The notes: generated from the sequence alone by a model not told the origin. A stretch of DNA of 64,000 nucleotides from Cupriavidus malaysiensis (GCF_001854325.1 NZ_CP017754.1:2170001-2234000); one strand, 5' to 3'. Counted from the first letter of the stretch, positions 19,096-27,286 are shown. Numbers and translations are program-made.

Positions 19096-19204
19096 CCGCC
19101 GCAGCACGGGTAAGGCAGGGAGATGACGCGATGCCGGCCGGTCTGCGGCGGCATGGTCAGGGGAAAAGACAGGAAAAACGTGACGATGCCGCTCCTTCAG
19201 GAGC
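19096..19204 (-). promoter_or_regulatory. candidate Trp-responsive attenuator ahead of trpS
   Basis: Read on the minus strand, a GCTCC-TGAA-GGAGC hairpin includes the leader stop codon (19191-19204). Segment A, GCGGCAT (19186-19192), can pair with segment B, ATGCCGC (19148-19154). B overlaps CCGCCGCAG (19143-19151), which is perfectly complementary to C, CTGCGGCGG (19096-19104), at the trpS ribosome-binding region. A:B and B:C exclude each other. A ribosome held at the Trp codons would leave A free and open the trpS start; one at the stop codon would mask A. This is a reading of the sequence, not a tested structure. Confidence 0.5.
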
Positions 19205-19244
19205 GCCACCAGTTGCGGAGGGCAGGGGTCATCGTCGTGTGCAT
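19197..19244 (-). CDS. Trp-rich leader peptide [15 protein letters not shown]
   Basis: This is a 15-codon open frame with tandem TGG TGG codons near its end, 107 bp upstream of trpS on the same strand. Tandem codons for the regulating amino acid are the hallmark of attenuator leader peptides, and Trp is the rarest residue, so chance is an unlikely though possible explanation. An inner ATG at 19232 would give an 11-residue version. No Shine-Dalgarno sequence is clear ahead of either start. A TTGTCA sequence lies 27 bp upstream, but its -10 partner is not convincing. Confidence 0.55.
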   Translation of the reverse strand: MHTTMTPALRNWWRS

Positions 19245-19362
19245 TCGCACAGCATGCCATAGCCAGGGGGGCTCTGACAACCTGGCCAGCCATTGAGGAA
19301 TCCGCCTCGGGCGATCCTTCCGGTTCTTTTCAACGGGAAGGGGAGGCGATACCATCACCGCC

Positions 19363-19836
19363 ATGGAAATCCGATCCGCCACCCCTCACGACGCAGAACG
19401 CATCAGTTCCCTGATCCGGAGCGTCTCCCGCTTCTTCACGCTGGATCCGCACGGCCTGGGCGCGGAAGGCTTTCTGGCCCGCATCGGGCCGGAGGCCGTG
19501 CGCGGATATATCTCGGCCCCGGACTTTCGCTATGCCGCGGGCTTCATCGATGGTGAGCTGGCCGGTGTGGTGGCGATGCGCGGCACCACCCACCTCTATC
19601 ACCTGTTCGTCGCGCCGGCATTCCAGGGCCGGGGCCTGAGCCGCCTGCTGTGGGAACACGCGAAGGCGGATGCCATGGCCGCCGGCAATCGCGAGGCCTT
19701 CACGGTCAACTCGACACCCTATGCGGTGCCGGTCTATGAGCGCTTCGGCTTCCGGGTCACCGGCGCCCGTGTCGAGCGCGATGGCATTGCCTTCGTGCCG
19801 ATGGCGTTGCGGCCGGGCGGCGGCCAACCTGCCTGA
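19363..19836 (+). CDS. GNAT-family N-acetyltransferase
   Basis: This is a single-domain acetyltransferase of 157 aa. The acetyl-CoA motif A is LYHLFVAPAFQGRGLSRLLWEHA (about residues 78-100), where Q/R-x-x-G-x-G/A binds the pyrophosphate. NSTPYAVPVYERFGFRVTG is the typical motif B. It is divergent from trpS and its leader peptide. The substrate is unknown. GGAGG lies upstream but is further from the ATG than usual. Confidence 0.87.
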   Translation: MEIRSATPHDAERISSLIRSVSRFFTLDPHGLGAEGFLARIGPEAVRGYISAPDFRYAAGFIDGELAGVVAMRGTTHLYHLFVAPAFQGRGLSRLLWEHAKADAMAAGNREAFTVNSTPYAVPVYERFGFRVTGARVERDGIAFVPMALRPGGGQPA

Positions 19837-19977
19837 CACGGCTTCCGCTCGCCTGGGCGGTCGTGCCCGATGGCCTGTCCTGCGGCGGAGCAGTACGCAG
19901 CGGTCACGGACGCGTGGCACTGGCCGGGCGTGCCGTATGCGTGATGCCGGGATGGCGCTCCGTCGCCCGCAAACGGC

Positions 19978-21735
19978 CTATCCGACGATGCGCAGCGCGG
20001 CGCGCGTGCCCCACCATGCCGCCTCCTCGAACACCGACAGCCCGGACAGGTCGGCGTGGGCGAACAGGATGCGTCCATCGGCCGCGCGCAGCGCCGCCGT
20101 GCCGGCATTGCCGAGGAAGCCGGGGCGCGGCGAGGCCATCGCATGGCCGCGCGCGGTGATCTCGACGCGGTCGGCGTGGCGCCAGAAGGCGCGGCCGTAG
20201 ACCTGGCGCAGATCGGTCACGGCATAGTCCATCAGTTCGGCGGGGCTGGCCTGCGCCAGCCAGTGGCGCACCGCGTCCGGCGCGCCGGGTTCCGCGCCGT
20301 AGGCGGCGCCGGCCGGGCCCAGGGCCGCGGCGTCGAGCGGGCAGTAGGCCGTGAACACGGTCTGTGCGGGACGGGCCTGGCGTATCCATTGGTGGGTGGC
20401 GACCACATAGCCGAGCGCGCGCGAGCCGTGCACGACGTTGTCCCAGGCCAGCGGCACGCCCTCGGCTTCGGCTGGGAAGCCCTGCAGGCGGAAGTTCGAC
20501 ACCAGCCAGGCGGCATGCGCCGGCAGGTGGCGGGCTGCGTCGAAGCCGAAGCGGCCCAGCGGCAGCAGGCGGCCGGCCACATGCAGCGGCATGGCGCAGA
20601 TCACGCGGCGCGCGCGCAGGCGCCAGGTGCGCGGCGGGGGCAGCGGGCCTGCGCAGCTGGCGTCGCCGGAACCATTGCAGGCGGGCCAGCTGGCGCACAG
20701 CACGGTGACGCCGTCGCGCTGTTCCTCCACCCGCAGGGCCATGCCGGCACGCCGCCAGCCCTGGGCCTGCGCGCCGGGCCGGGTGCCGAGCAGATGGTCG
20801 ACGCGTGCCGTCAGCAGCCTGACCATGCCGTGCAGGCCGTCCGGCCAGGTCAGGACCGCGCCGTCGGCCGCGTTCTGCGCGTGGCCGCCGCGGCTGGCGA
20901 AGTAGTGCAGGCCGGCCCAGGCGGAGATGGCGCCGTGGCCGGCGCCGTAGTCGTCGCGGCAGCAGTAGTCGGCATAGGTGTGCAGCAGCGGTGAGGTGAA
21001 GCCCTCGTCCAGCAGCCACTGGCGCAGCGTGGTGCGGTCGAGCGCGGTCCAGGCGGGATCGCGCGAGGACAGGGCCAGCGGAATGGCGAAGGCCTTGCGG
21101 CCGTCGCTGCCGCGCGCCTGCTTGAGCCCCTCGACGCGGGCGAAGAAGCGCGCGCATTGCGCCGCATCGTCCGCGCCTATGCCCTCGGCCGGCAGCACGC
21201 CGTCCTGCCAGCGGCCGGCGAAGAACACGCGTTCGTCGGGCGCGTGGACGAGCACGCGCTCGTCGAAGCGCGGCCGCATGCCGAACGGGTCCTGCTCGAT
21301 CACGCCGAGGTCGGCCAGCATCTCGCGCACATGGGCGGACTCGGGCGAGGGCAGCGGCAGGTAGTGGGCGCCGCGCGGGAAGCCGAGCGGGCCGAAGCGG
21401 CCGGCGGCCGCGTTGCCGCCGGACTCCGGTCCGTCGACCACGACGAAATCGCGCAGGCCGGCGTGCGCCAGCTGCCACGCGGCCGACAGTCCGGCGGCGC
21501 CGCTGCCGAGGATGGCGACCTCGGTCTGCAGTTCGCCGTCGGGCGCGGGCCACCGCTGCGCGTCGCGCAGCGCGTGGCCTTGCGCCATGCCGGGCCGCAA
21601 CACTGCGGGCTCCAGTTCGCTCAGGCCGAGGCCGGCCAGGAAGCGGCCGGCAGTCTCGTCCAGGCGGTCGCAGCCGGCCAGCGCGGCGCTGCCGGCTGCG
21701 GCGGCACCATGGATCAGGAAGCGGCGACGGTCCAT
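19978..21735 (-). CDS. Tat-exported FAD-dependent (amine-oxidase-like) oxidoreductase, probable lipoprotein
   Basis: This 585-aa flavoprotein opens with a twin-arginine signal, RRRFLIHGAAAAGS, running into a lipobox LAGC (Cys at about 22), which predicts a Tat-exported, membrane-anchored protein. The FAD-binding motif is VAILGSGAAGLSAAWQLAHAG near residue 73. The C-terminal FAD contact is LFAHADLSGLSVFEEAAWWG. It resembles flavin amine oxidases and phytoene-desaturase-like proteins. It follows the spermidine-synthase-like gene by 25 bp on the same strand, so a polyamine or amine substrate is a reasonable inference, not a proof. Confidence 0.85.
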   Translation of the reverse strand: MDRRRFLIHGAAAAGSAALAGCDRLDETAGRFLAGLGLSELEPAVLRPGMAQGHALRDAQRWPAPDGELQTEVAILGSGAAGLSAAWQLAHAGLRDFVVVDGPESGGNAAAGRFGPLGFPRGAHYLPLPSPESAHVREMLADLGVIEQDPFGMRPRFDERVLVHAPDERVFFAGRWQDGVLPAEGIGADDAAQCARFFARVEGLKQARGSDGRKAFAIPLALSSRDPAWTALDRTTLRQWLLDEGFTSPLLHTYADYCCRDDYGAGHGAISAWAGLHYFASRGGHAQNAADGAVLTWPDGLHGMVRLLTARVDHLLGTRPGAQAQGWRRAGMALRVEEQRDGVTVLCASWPACNGSGDASCAGPLPPPRTWRLRARRVICAMPLHVAGRLLPLGRFGFDAARHLPAHAAWLVSNFRLQGFPAEAEGVPLAWDNVVHGSRALGYVVATHQWIRQARPAQTVFTAYCPLDAAALGPAGAAYGAEPGAPDAVRHWLAQASPAELMDYAVTDLRQVYGRAFWRHADRVEITARGHAMASPRPGFLGNAGTAALRAADGRILFAHADLSGLSVFEEAAWWGTRAALRIVG

Positions 21736-21760
21736 CGGGCGGGCAGCGGGGGCGGGTGCG

Positions 21761-23272
21761 TCAGCGGATGACGTCGCGCCAGTCCTGTTCGAAGTCGTGC
21801 ACCAGCGTCTGTTCGTTGAGACGGTTCGGCTGGCCCGCGCGCGGCGCCATGTCGGCGGGGAAGCGGAACATCAGCGCGGTGCTGGCGGCGTCGAGGAAGC
21901 GCATCGGCATGTCGTAGCGCGTGGGCGGCGTGTAGTCGCTGCGCTTGCCGGCCAGGATGAAGCCCCATTCGCCGAAGGAGGGCACGTAGGCATGGTAGGG
22001 CCAGGTGTGGAAGCCGGCTTCGCGCAGGGTGGCGTCGATGTCCCAGAACGAGCGTGGCGCGTAGTAGGGCGAGGTCGACTGGATCACCGCGTAGCCCTTT
22101 TCCGCCAGGTGGTGGGCGAGCAGGCGGTACATCGGCACCGAGTACAGCTTGCCGAGGCCGAAGTTGGAGGGGTCGGGCAGGTCGACGATGATGGCGTCGA
22201 AGACCTCGGTGTTCTGTTCCAGCCATTGCGCCGCGTCGGCGTTGACCACGTGCAGGCGCGGGTCGCGCAGCGCGTCGCGGTTGAGGGCGCGCAGCGGCGC
22301 GCTCCGGGAGAACAGCATGGTCATGGCCGGATCCAGGTCGACCAGGGTGATGTGCTCGATCTGCCGGTGGCGCAGGATCTCGCGCGCCGCCAGGCCGTCG
22401 CCGCCGCCGATCACCAGCACGCGCCGCGCCCACGGCAGGGCCTGCAGCGCCGGGTGCACCAGGGCCTCGTGGTAGCGGTGCTCGTCGCGCGAGGAGAACT
22501 GCAGGTTGCCGTTGATGTAGAGGCGCAGGTCGTCCTTCCAGCGGGTGATGACCAGGCGCTGGTAGGGCGTGGTCTCGCTGTGGATGATCTCGTCGCCGAA
22601 CAGGCCTCGCTCGGCCCAGTGGGTGAGGCGGGCCGAGCCGGCGAAGCCGGCCCCCAGCAGCGCGATGACGACCATGGCGCGCATGGTGCGTCCGGCCACG
22701 TCGGGCAGCTCGGCGCGGAACACGCGCGTGGTGAACAGGGCCACGGCGGCGTTGCACATGCCGAACAGGAAGCCCGTGCGCGACAGGCCGAGCCGCGGCG
22801 CCAGCAGCAGCGGGAAGACCAGCGAGACCGCGAGCGCGCCCAGGTAGTCGAAGGTGAGCACGCGGCTGACCAGTTCGCTGAAGGACGCGCGGCGCGCGTT
22901 GAAGATGCGCATCACCAGCGGGATCTCCATGCCCACCAGCAGGCCGATGACGAAGACCAGCGCGTACAGCGCGGCGCGGAAGGGTGCCGACAGCCAGGCG
23001 AAGACCACGAACAGCAGCGCGGCGGAAACGCCTCCGAGCAGGCCGACCAGGATCTCGATATCGACGAAGCGTGCCAGCACGTCCTCGTCCTTGACGTAGC
23101 GCGACAGCCACGAACCCACGCCCATGGCGAACAGGTAGCAGCCGATGATGGAAGAGAACTGGAGGATGGAGTCGCCCAGCAGGTAGCTGGACAGGGCGCC
23201 GGCGATCAGTTCGTAGCCCAGCCCGCAGGAGGCCACGATCAGCACGGAAAGGACGAGGGTACGGTCGCGCAT
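21761..23272 (-). CDS. membrane-anchored spermidine-synthase-like aminopropyltransferase
   Basis: This is a 503-aa fusion of a hydrophobic N-terminal half (about residues 1-215, six to seven helices) and a spermidine-synthase-like domain. The latter has the beta-hairpin LYINGNLQFSSRDEHRYHEALVHP, the AdoMet motif VLVIGGGDGLAAREIL, VDLDPAM, and a D-x-x-D-P site in IIVDLPDPSNFG. YYAPRSFWDI corresponds to the gate region. It may use decarboxylated AdoMet or another ligand at the membrane. It is the first gene of a two-gene minus-strand unit, and is divergent from DUF350. No AdoMet decarboxylase gene is adjacent. Confidence 0.88.
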   Translation of the reverse strand: MRDRTLVLSVLIVASCGLGYELIAGALSSYLLGDSILQFSSIIGCYLFAMGVGSWLSRYVKDEDVLARFVDIEILVGLLGGVSAALLFVVFAWLSAPFRAALYALVFVIGLLVGMEIPLVMRIFNARRASFSELVSRVLTFDYLGALAVSLVFPLLLAPRLGLSRTGFLFGMCNAAVALFTTRVFRAELPDVAGRTMRAMVVIALLGAGFAGSARLTHWAERGLFGDEIIHSETTPYQRLVITRWKDDLRLYINGNLQFSSRDEHRYHEALVHPALQALPWARRVLVIGGGDGLAAREILRHRQIEHITLVDLDPAMTMLFSRSAPLRALNRDALRDPRLHVVNADAAQWLEQNTEVFDAIIVDLPDPSNFGLGKLYSVPMYRLLAHHLAEKGYAVIQSTSPYYAPRSFWDIDATLREAGFHTWPYHAYVPSFGEWGFILAGKRSDYTPPTRYDMPMRFLDAASTALMFRFPADMAPRAGQPNRLNEQTLVHDFEQDWRDVIR

Positions 23273-23379
23273 CGGGCGGCGGGGAAAAACGGGAAAAGGA
23301 AGGCACGGCGCACCGGGCGGGTGCGGGTTCGGATCGCTGCGATGTGATCGGGTGAAGGGACTGCGGCCGTGACAGCGGC

Positions 23380-23422
23380 TATACTTGGTCGCTGATCACA
23401 GGGTCGCTTACCACGGGGTCGC
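23380..23422 (+). promoter_or_regulatory. divergon control region: TATACT and two direct repeats
   Basis: A TATACT hexamer at 23380-23385 could be a -10 for the plus-strand operon, but no good -35 precedes it. Two near-identical 11-mers, CACAGGGTCGC (23397-23407) and CACGGGGTCGC (23412-23422), lie 15 bp apart, a spacing seen with direct-repeat-binding regulators. They are just downstream of the presumed start of transcription. Confidence 0.3.
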
Positions 23423-23482
23423 CGGGGACCACTGGTCCGGCCCCGCCGGTCCGGCCGTGCAACCTGCCTCGGAACACGCACC

Positions 23483-23869
23483 ATGCAACCCGTCTATGCC
23501 TACGCCTTGCACCTTCTCGCAAGCCTCGTGCTGCTGGCCGTGTTCGTCGGAGTCTACACCAGGATCACGCCGTTCCGCGAGTTCGCGCTGATCCGCCAGG
23601 GCAATATGGCCGCGGCGCTGTCGCTGGCGGGCTCGGTGTTCGGGCTGTGCTTCACGCTGTCGGCCAGCATCCAGCACAACGACACCTTCCCGATGTTCCT
23701 GTTGTGGTCGGTCGGCGCCATGCTGGTGCAGGTGCTGGTCTATGCCGCGCTCACCCGCATGCTGCCCGACATGGACGCGGCCATCGAATCGAACAATATC
23801 GGCATGGGCGCCCTGATGGGCACGATGTCGTCGGCGGTCGGCGCGCTCAACGCCGCCTGCCTGTCCTGA
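23483..23869 (+). CDS. DUF350 membrane protein
   Basis: This is a 128-aa protein with four hydrophobic helices (LHLLASLVLLAVFVGVYTRI, MAAALSLAGSVFGLCFTLSASI, TFPMFLLWSVGAMLVQVLVYAAL, IGMGALMGTMSSAVGALNAA). It matches the DUF350 family, whose function is not known; it is often encoded with SPFH, DUF4178 and PspA-like proteins. It is the first gene of the plus-strand half of the divergon. Confidence 0.88.
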   Translation: MQPVYAYALHLLASLVLLAVFVGVYTRITPFREFALIRQGNMAAALSLAGSVFGLCFTLSASIQHNDTFPMFLLWSVGAMLVQVLVYAALTRMLPDMDAAIESNNIGMGALMGTMSSAVGALNAACLS

Positions 23870-23925
23870 GGCCGCCGCGCCGGCCCGCTTCCCTTTCCAC
23901 GCTCACCGCCTCCAGGGAGTCCGCC

Positions 23926-24957
23926 ATGAGCCTCGGCTCGTTCATCAAGAAGCAGTTCATCGACATCCTGCAGTGGACCGAGGACGCCGACGGCGTGCTC
24001 GCCTGGCGTTATCCGATGGAGGACATGGAGATCCAGTACGGCGGCAGCCTGACGGTGCGCGAGTCGCAGATGGCGGTGTTCGTCAACGAAGGCAGGATCG
24101 CCGACGTGTTCGGCCCCGGCATGCACAAGCTGACCACGCAGACGCTGCCGGTGCTGACCTACCTGAAGAACTGGGACAAGCTGTTCGAGTCGCCCTTCAA
24201 GTCGGACGTCTATTTCTTCAGCACGCGCCTGCAGATCGGCCGCAAGTGGGGCACGGCCCAGCCCATCACCATCCGCGACGCGGACTTCGGCATGGTGCGG
24301 CTGCGCGCCTTCGGCCTGTATTCGTACAAGATTGCCGATGCGGCGAAGTTCTACACCGAGATCAGCGGCACGCGCGCCGAGTACGGCCGCGAGGAGCTGG
24401 AGGAGCAGTTGCGCAACCTGCTGGTCGCCACCATGACCAGCACGCTGGGCGCATCCTCGCTGCCCTTCCTCGACATGGCGGCCAACCAGGCGCTGATGTC
24501 GCAGGCGGTGCAGGAGAAGCTGGCGCCGGAATTCGCCCGCTATGGCGTGGCGCTGGAGAATTTCGCCGTCACCAATGTCTCGCTGCCCGAGGAACTGCAG
24601 AAGGCCATCGACACCCGCATCTCGATGGGCATGATGGGGGATATGGGCCGCTTCACCCAGTACCAGGTGGCCAGCTCGATCCCGCTGGCGGCGCAGAACG
24701 AGGGCGGCGTGGCCGGGCTGGGCGCCGGCCTGGCCGCCGGCGCGGCCATCGGCCAGGCCATGGCCGGGGGCCTGGCAGGCGCTGCGGCGCCCGCCGCTGC
24801 CGCTTCTGCCACTGCCGCAGCGGCTCCCGCCGGCGCCCCGGCGGAGGATCCCGCCGCACGCCTGCAGAAGCTCAAGGAGCTGCTCGACAAGAGCCTGATC
24901 TCGCAGGCCGAGTTCGATGCCGCCAAGGCCGAGATTCTGAAGAAACTGGTGGGTTGA
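23926..24957 (+). CDS. SPFH-domain (virion-core-like/YdjI-type) protein with C-terminal SHOCT-like motif
   Basis: This is a 343-aa SPFH/Band-7 protein. The N-terminal region (MSLGSFIKKQFIDILQW, IQYGGSLTVRESQMAVFVNEG) and the SPFH core run to about residue 230. A Gly/Ala-rich linker follows (residues 250-300). The protein ends in a short helical-hairpin motif, LQKLKELLDKSLISQAEFDAAKAEILKKL, of the SHOCT type found in oligomeric or membrane-associated proteins. Start ATG 23926 is preceded by AGGGAG. SPFH proteins scaffold membrane microdomains. It sits between DUF350 and DUF4178 genes. Confidence 0.9.
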   Translation: MSLGSFIKKQFIDILQWTEDADGVLAWRYPMEDMEIQYGGSLTVRESQMAVFVNEGRIADVFGPGMHKLTTQTLPVLTYLKNWDKLFESPFKSDVYFFSTRLQIGRKWGTAQPITIRDADFGMVRLRAFGLYSYKIADAAKFYTEISGTRAEYGREELEEQLRNLLVATMTSTLGASSLPFLDMAANQALMSQAVQEKLAPEFARYGVALENFAVTNVSLPEELQKAIDTRISMGMMGDMGRFTQYQVASSIPLAAQNEGGVAGLGAGLAAGAAIGQAMAGGLAGAAAPAAAASATAAAAPAGAPAEDPAARLQKLKELLDKSLISQAEFDAAKAEILKKLVG

Positions 24958-24966
24958 CCGGCGCGC

Positions 24967-26484
24967 ATGCAGACGTTCCATTGCCCGAGCTGCGGCGCGG
25001 AGGGGGCCTTCCGTTCCTCTGCCGCCGTGATGGCGGTTTGCGAGTACTGCCACAGCACGCTGCTGAAGGAAGCCGATGCGGTCAAGGACATCGGCAAGAT
25101 GTCGGCCGTGCTGGAGGACTACACGCCGCTGCGGCTGCATGCCAGCGGCCGCTGGCAGGGGCAGGGCTTCATCGTAGTGGGCCGCCTCCAGCTGCGCTAC
25201 GACGCCGGCCTGTGGAACGAGTGGTACCTGCTGTTCGACGATGGCAGCGATGGCTGGCTGGCCGATGCTTCCGGGCAGTACATGCTGACGCGCCGCGTCG
25301 CGGATGCGCCGGTGCGGCAGGGCGGCGAGGGGCTGCCGCGTTTCGAGGCGCTGGCACCCGGAGCAAGCCTGTTCTTCGACAAGCGGAACTACCTTGCCGG
25401 CGACGTGCGCAGCGCGCGCTGCACCGGCGGCGAAGGCGAACTGCCCTTCGCCGTGGGGGCGGGCTGGCAAGCGCAGGTGGCGGATTTCCGCGAGGAAGGG
25501 CGCTTCCTCACGCTCGACTATGCCGATGGCTATCCGCCGGCGCTCTATGCCGGCGAACTGGTCAAGCTGGAACAGCTCGCCTGCCAGTTGCTGCGGCCCG
25601 CCGACGAGATCGGGCAAACGGCGGATCGCTACCGCGGCAAGGCGGTGCCGCTGGCCTGCCCGCAATGCGGCAGCCCGATCCAGTACCGTGCCGGCATGGC
25701 GAACTTCGTCATCTGCGCGCAGTGCCACAGCGAGGTCGACTGCACGACGTCGACCGCCATCGTGCTGGAGAAGCACGGTGAGATCGAGGCGCTGAAGACC
25801 AGCCTGTCGCCCGGGGACAGCGGCCGCATCGATGGCCGGGCCTACACGGTGCTTGGGTTGCTGCAGTGCACCGACCATGACGAGGAAGAGGCTTCGACCT
25901 GGGTCGAGTACCTGCTCTTCAATGAAGAGCGCGGCCTGTTGTGGCTGGTCGAACAGAGCGATGGCTGGGACCGCGTCGAAGTGCTCGACACCTGGCCGCG
26001 CCTGGTGTCCGGGACGACTGCCACCTACCAGGGGGGCAACTTCCAGCGCGGGTCCGACTACGAAAGCGAGGTGCTGTACGCGGCCGGCACCTTCAACTGG
26101 CGGGTGCAGGCGGGTGACCGCACGCGCTTGACCGAATTCGGGCCGCGCCAGCGGCGCCTGACCCGCGAGACCTCGGCGACCGAAATCGTGTGGACACTAT
26201 CGGTGGCGGTGGCGCGCCGGCAGGTGGCGCAGTGGTTTCCGGACAAGCCCGGGCTGGCCAGCGCGGCGGCCACGCCGGCAGCAGCCAAGGCGGTCGGCGT
26301 GGCGGTCGGAGACATGGCGTTCTGCCGCAAGGCGGCCAAGGTCTATGCGCTGGTGCTGCTGGTGCTGAACCTGCCGATCGCGCTGTTTTCCGGCAGCGGC
26401 TGGTTCACGCTGGCCTTTGCGCTGTTGCTGCTGTGGGCGCCCATCTGGGTGGTGGGCCGCCTGGGCGGTGCCGAGGGGGATTGA
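24967..26484 (+). CDS. DUF4178 protein with two zinc ribbons and C-terminal membrane helices
   Basis: This is a 505-aa protein with a duplicated architecture. A zinc ribbon (CPSCG ... CEYC, residues 6-27) precedes one DUF4178 domain (about 55-205). A second ribbon (CPQCG ... CAQC, about 231-257) precedes another DUF4178 domain (about 280-420). Two hydrophobic helices close the protein (YALVLLVLNLPIALF, FTLAFALLLLWAPIWVVG). It begins nine bases after the SPFH stop. DUF4178 has no assigned activity; the domain pairing suggests a membrane-tethered scaffold that senses or binds something in the cytoplasm. Confidence 0.87.
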   Translation: MQTFHCPSCGAEGAFRSSAAVMAVCEYCHSTLLKEADAVKDIGKMSAVLEDYTPLRLHASGRWQGQGFIVVGRLQLRYDAGLWNEWYLLFDDGSDGWLADASGQYMLTRRVADAPVRQGGEGLPRFEALAPGASLFFDKRNYLAGDVRSARCTGGEGELPFAVGAGWQAQVADFREEGRFLTLDYADGYPPALYAGELVKLEQLACQLLRPADEIGQTADRYRGKAVPLACPQCGSPIQYRAGMANFVICAQCHSEVDCTTSTAIVLEKHGEIEALKTSLSPGDSGRIDGRAYTVLGLLQCTDHDEEEASTWVEYLLFNEERGLLWLVEQSDGWDRVEVLDTWPRLVSGTTATYQGGNFQRGSDYESEVLYAAGTFNWRVQAGDRTRLTEFGPRQRRLTRETSATEIVWTLSVAVARRQVAQWFPDKPGLASAAATPAAAKAVGVAVGDMAFCRKAAKVYALVLLVLNLPIALFSGSGWFTLAFALLLLWAPIWVVGRLGGAEGD

Positions 26485-26487
26485 TCC

Positions 26488-26652
26488 GTGCGTATTCTCT
26501 ATCTGGTCTACGGCCTGATCGTGCTGTTCGGCGCCACCTTCTACAACCTGGGGTCATCGACGACAGGCGGCTCGGGCGGCGCATCGTCCGCCCGCAGCTG
26601 GGGCGGTGGAGGCGGTGGAGGGGGCTGGGGCGCCGGCGCCGGGCACAAGTAG
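26488..26652 (+). CDS. small Gly-rich single-pass membrane protein
   Basis: This is a 54-aa frame starting with GTG at 26488, three bases past the DUF4178 stop. It opens with one hydrophobic helix (RILYLVYGLIVLFGATFYNL), then a Ser/Gly linker, and ends in a glycine-tryptophan tail closing with GHK. The same codon bias and the tight spacing argue for a real gene, the last of the operon. I do not recognise a named family. It is easily missed by gene callers because of its size and GTG start. Confidence 0.72.
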   Translation: MRILYLVYGLIVLFGATFYNLGSSTTGGSGGASSARSWGGGGGGGGWGAGAGHK

Positions 26653-26672
26653 CGTGCGCCCGGCACGCGCCA

Positions 26673-27128
26673 TCACTCGTGCGGCGGCCCCTCGCCGGTA
26701 TCGACCGCCACCAGCACGCTGCAAGACACCTTGTCCAGCAGCAGGCCGTGGCCTTGCCCGGCCCACCAGCGCGCCAGCAGGCCGCAGCGCTTGTGCCCCA
26801 CCACGATCAGGTCGGCGCGGATGCGGTCGGCCATGCGCGCGATCTGGTCGATCGGGCTGCCGGTAGCGAAGTGTCCGGTGGCGTTGACGCCGCGCGTTTC
26901 CAGCTTCTCGACGCCTTCGCGCAGGATCTCGCGTGCCGATTGCTCCTCGACCAGGGTGGCTTCCATCACCGCGGCATCGTAGCCACGGATCCAGTAGGCG
27001 TTGTCGAGCACGGCCAGCAGGTGGGTTTCCGCCCCCAGCCGCTGTGCCAGGTCGGCGCCCAGGCGCAAGGCGCGCCGCCCCTCGCGCGAACCGTCATAGC
27101 AGAGCAGGATCCGAGAGAACAGTTCCAT
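26673..27128 (-). CDS. universal stress protein (UspA family)
   Basis: This is a 151-aa Usp domain protein. ILLCYDGSREGRRALRLGADLAQ is the N-terminal strand-helix. The nucleotide-binding G-x2-G-x9-G-S/T signature is degenerate (VGHKRCGLLARWWAGQGHGLLLDKVSCSVLVAV), so ATP binding is uncertain. The start is ATG at 27128; an upstream in-frame start adds unlikely residues. It is monocistronic, converging on the DUF4178 operon. Confidence 0.88.
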   Translation of the reverse strand: MELFSRILLCYDGSREGRRALRLGADLAQRLGAETHLLAVLDNAYWIRGYDAAVMEATLVEEQSAREILREGVEKLETRGVNATGHFATGSPIDQIARMADRIRADLIVVGHKRCGLLARWWAGQGHGLLLDKVSCSVLVAVDTGEGPPHE

Positions 27129-27216
27129 TGCGCACCCCCTGGGGATTCCGGCGCGCCGCGCCGCCTCGCAGGCGGCGGGCGGTGCACCCATGGAAAAAGT
27201 ATAGCGGGCGCGACAG

Positions 27217-27250
27217 GAAAAAACGGCAGCCCGGAGGCTGCCGTTTTCCC
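27217..27250 (-). terminator. rho-independent terminator of the ETF-QO gene
   Basis: A 12-bp perfect stem (AAAACGGCAGCC / GGCTGCCGTTTT) with a four-base loop is followed on the minus strand by six T. It lies 37 bp past the ETF:quinone oxidoreductase stop and is the clearest intrinsic terminator in the window. Confidence 0.88.
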
Positions 27251-27286
27251 TGATGCCGGGGTGCCGCGCGCAACGCGGCGCCGGCC

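Noticed and set aside
21413..23347. 644-aa plus-strand open frame
   Set aside because: It lies antisense to the spermidine-synthase-like gene; the Gln/His/Arg-rich sequence has no recognisable fold.
23740..25878. 712-aa minus-strand open frame
   Set aside because: It is antisense to the DUF350, SPFH and DUF4178 genes, which have clear families.
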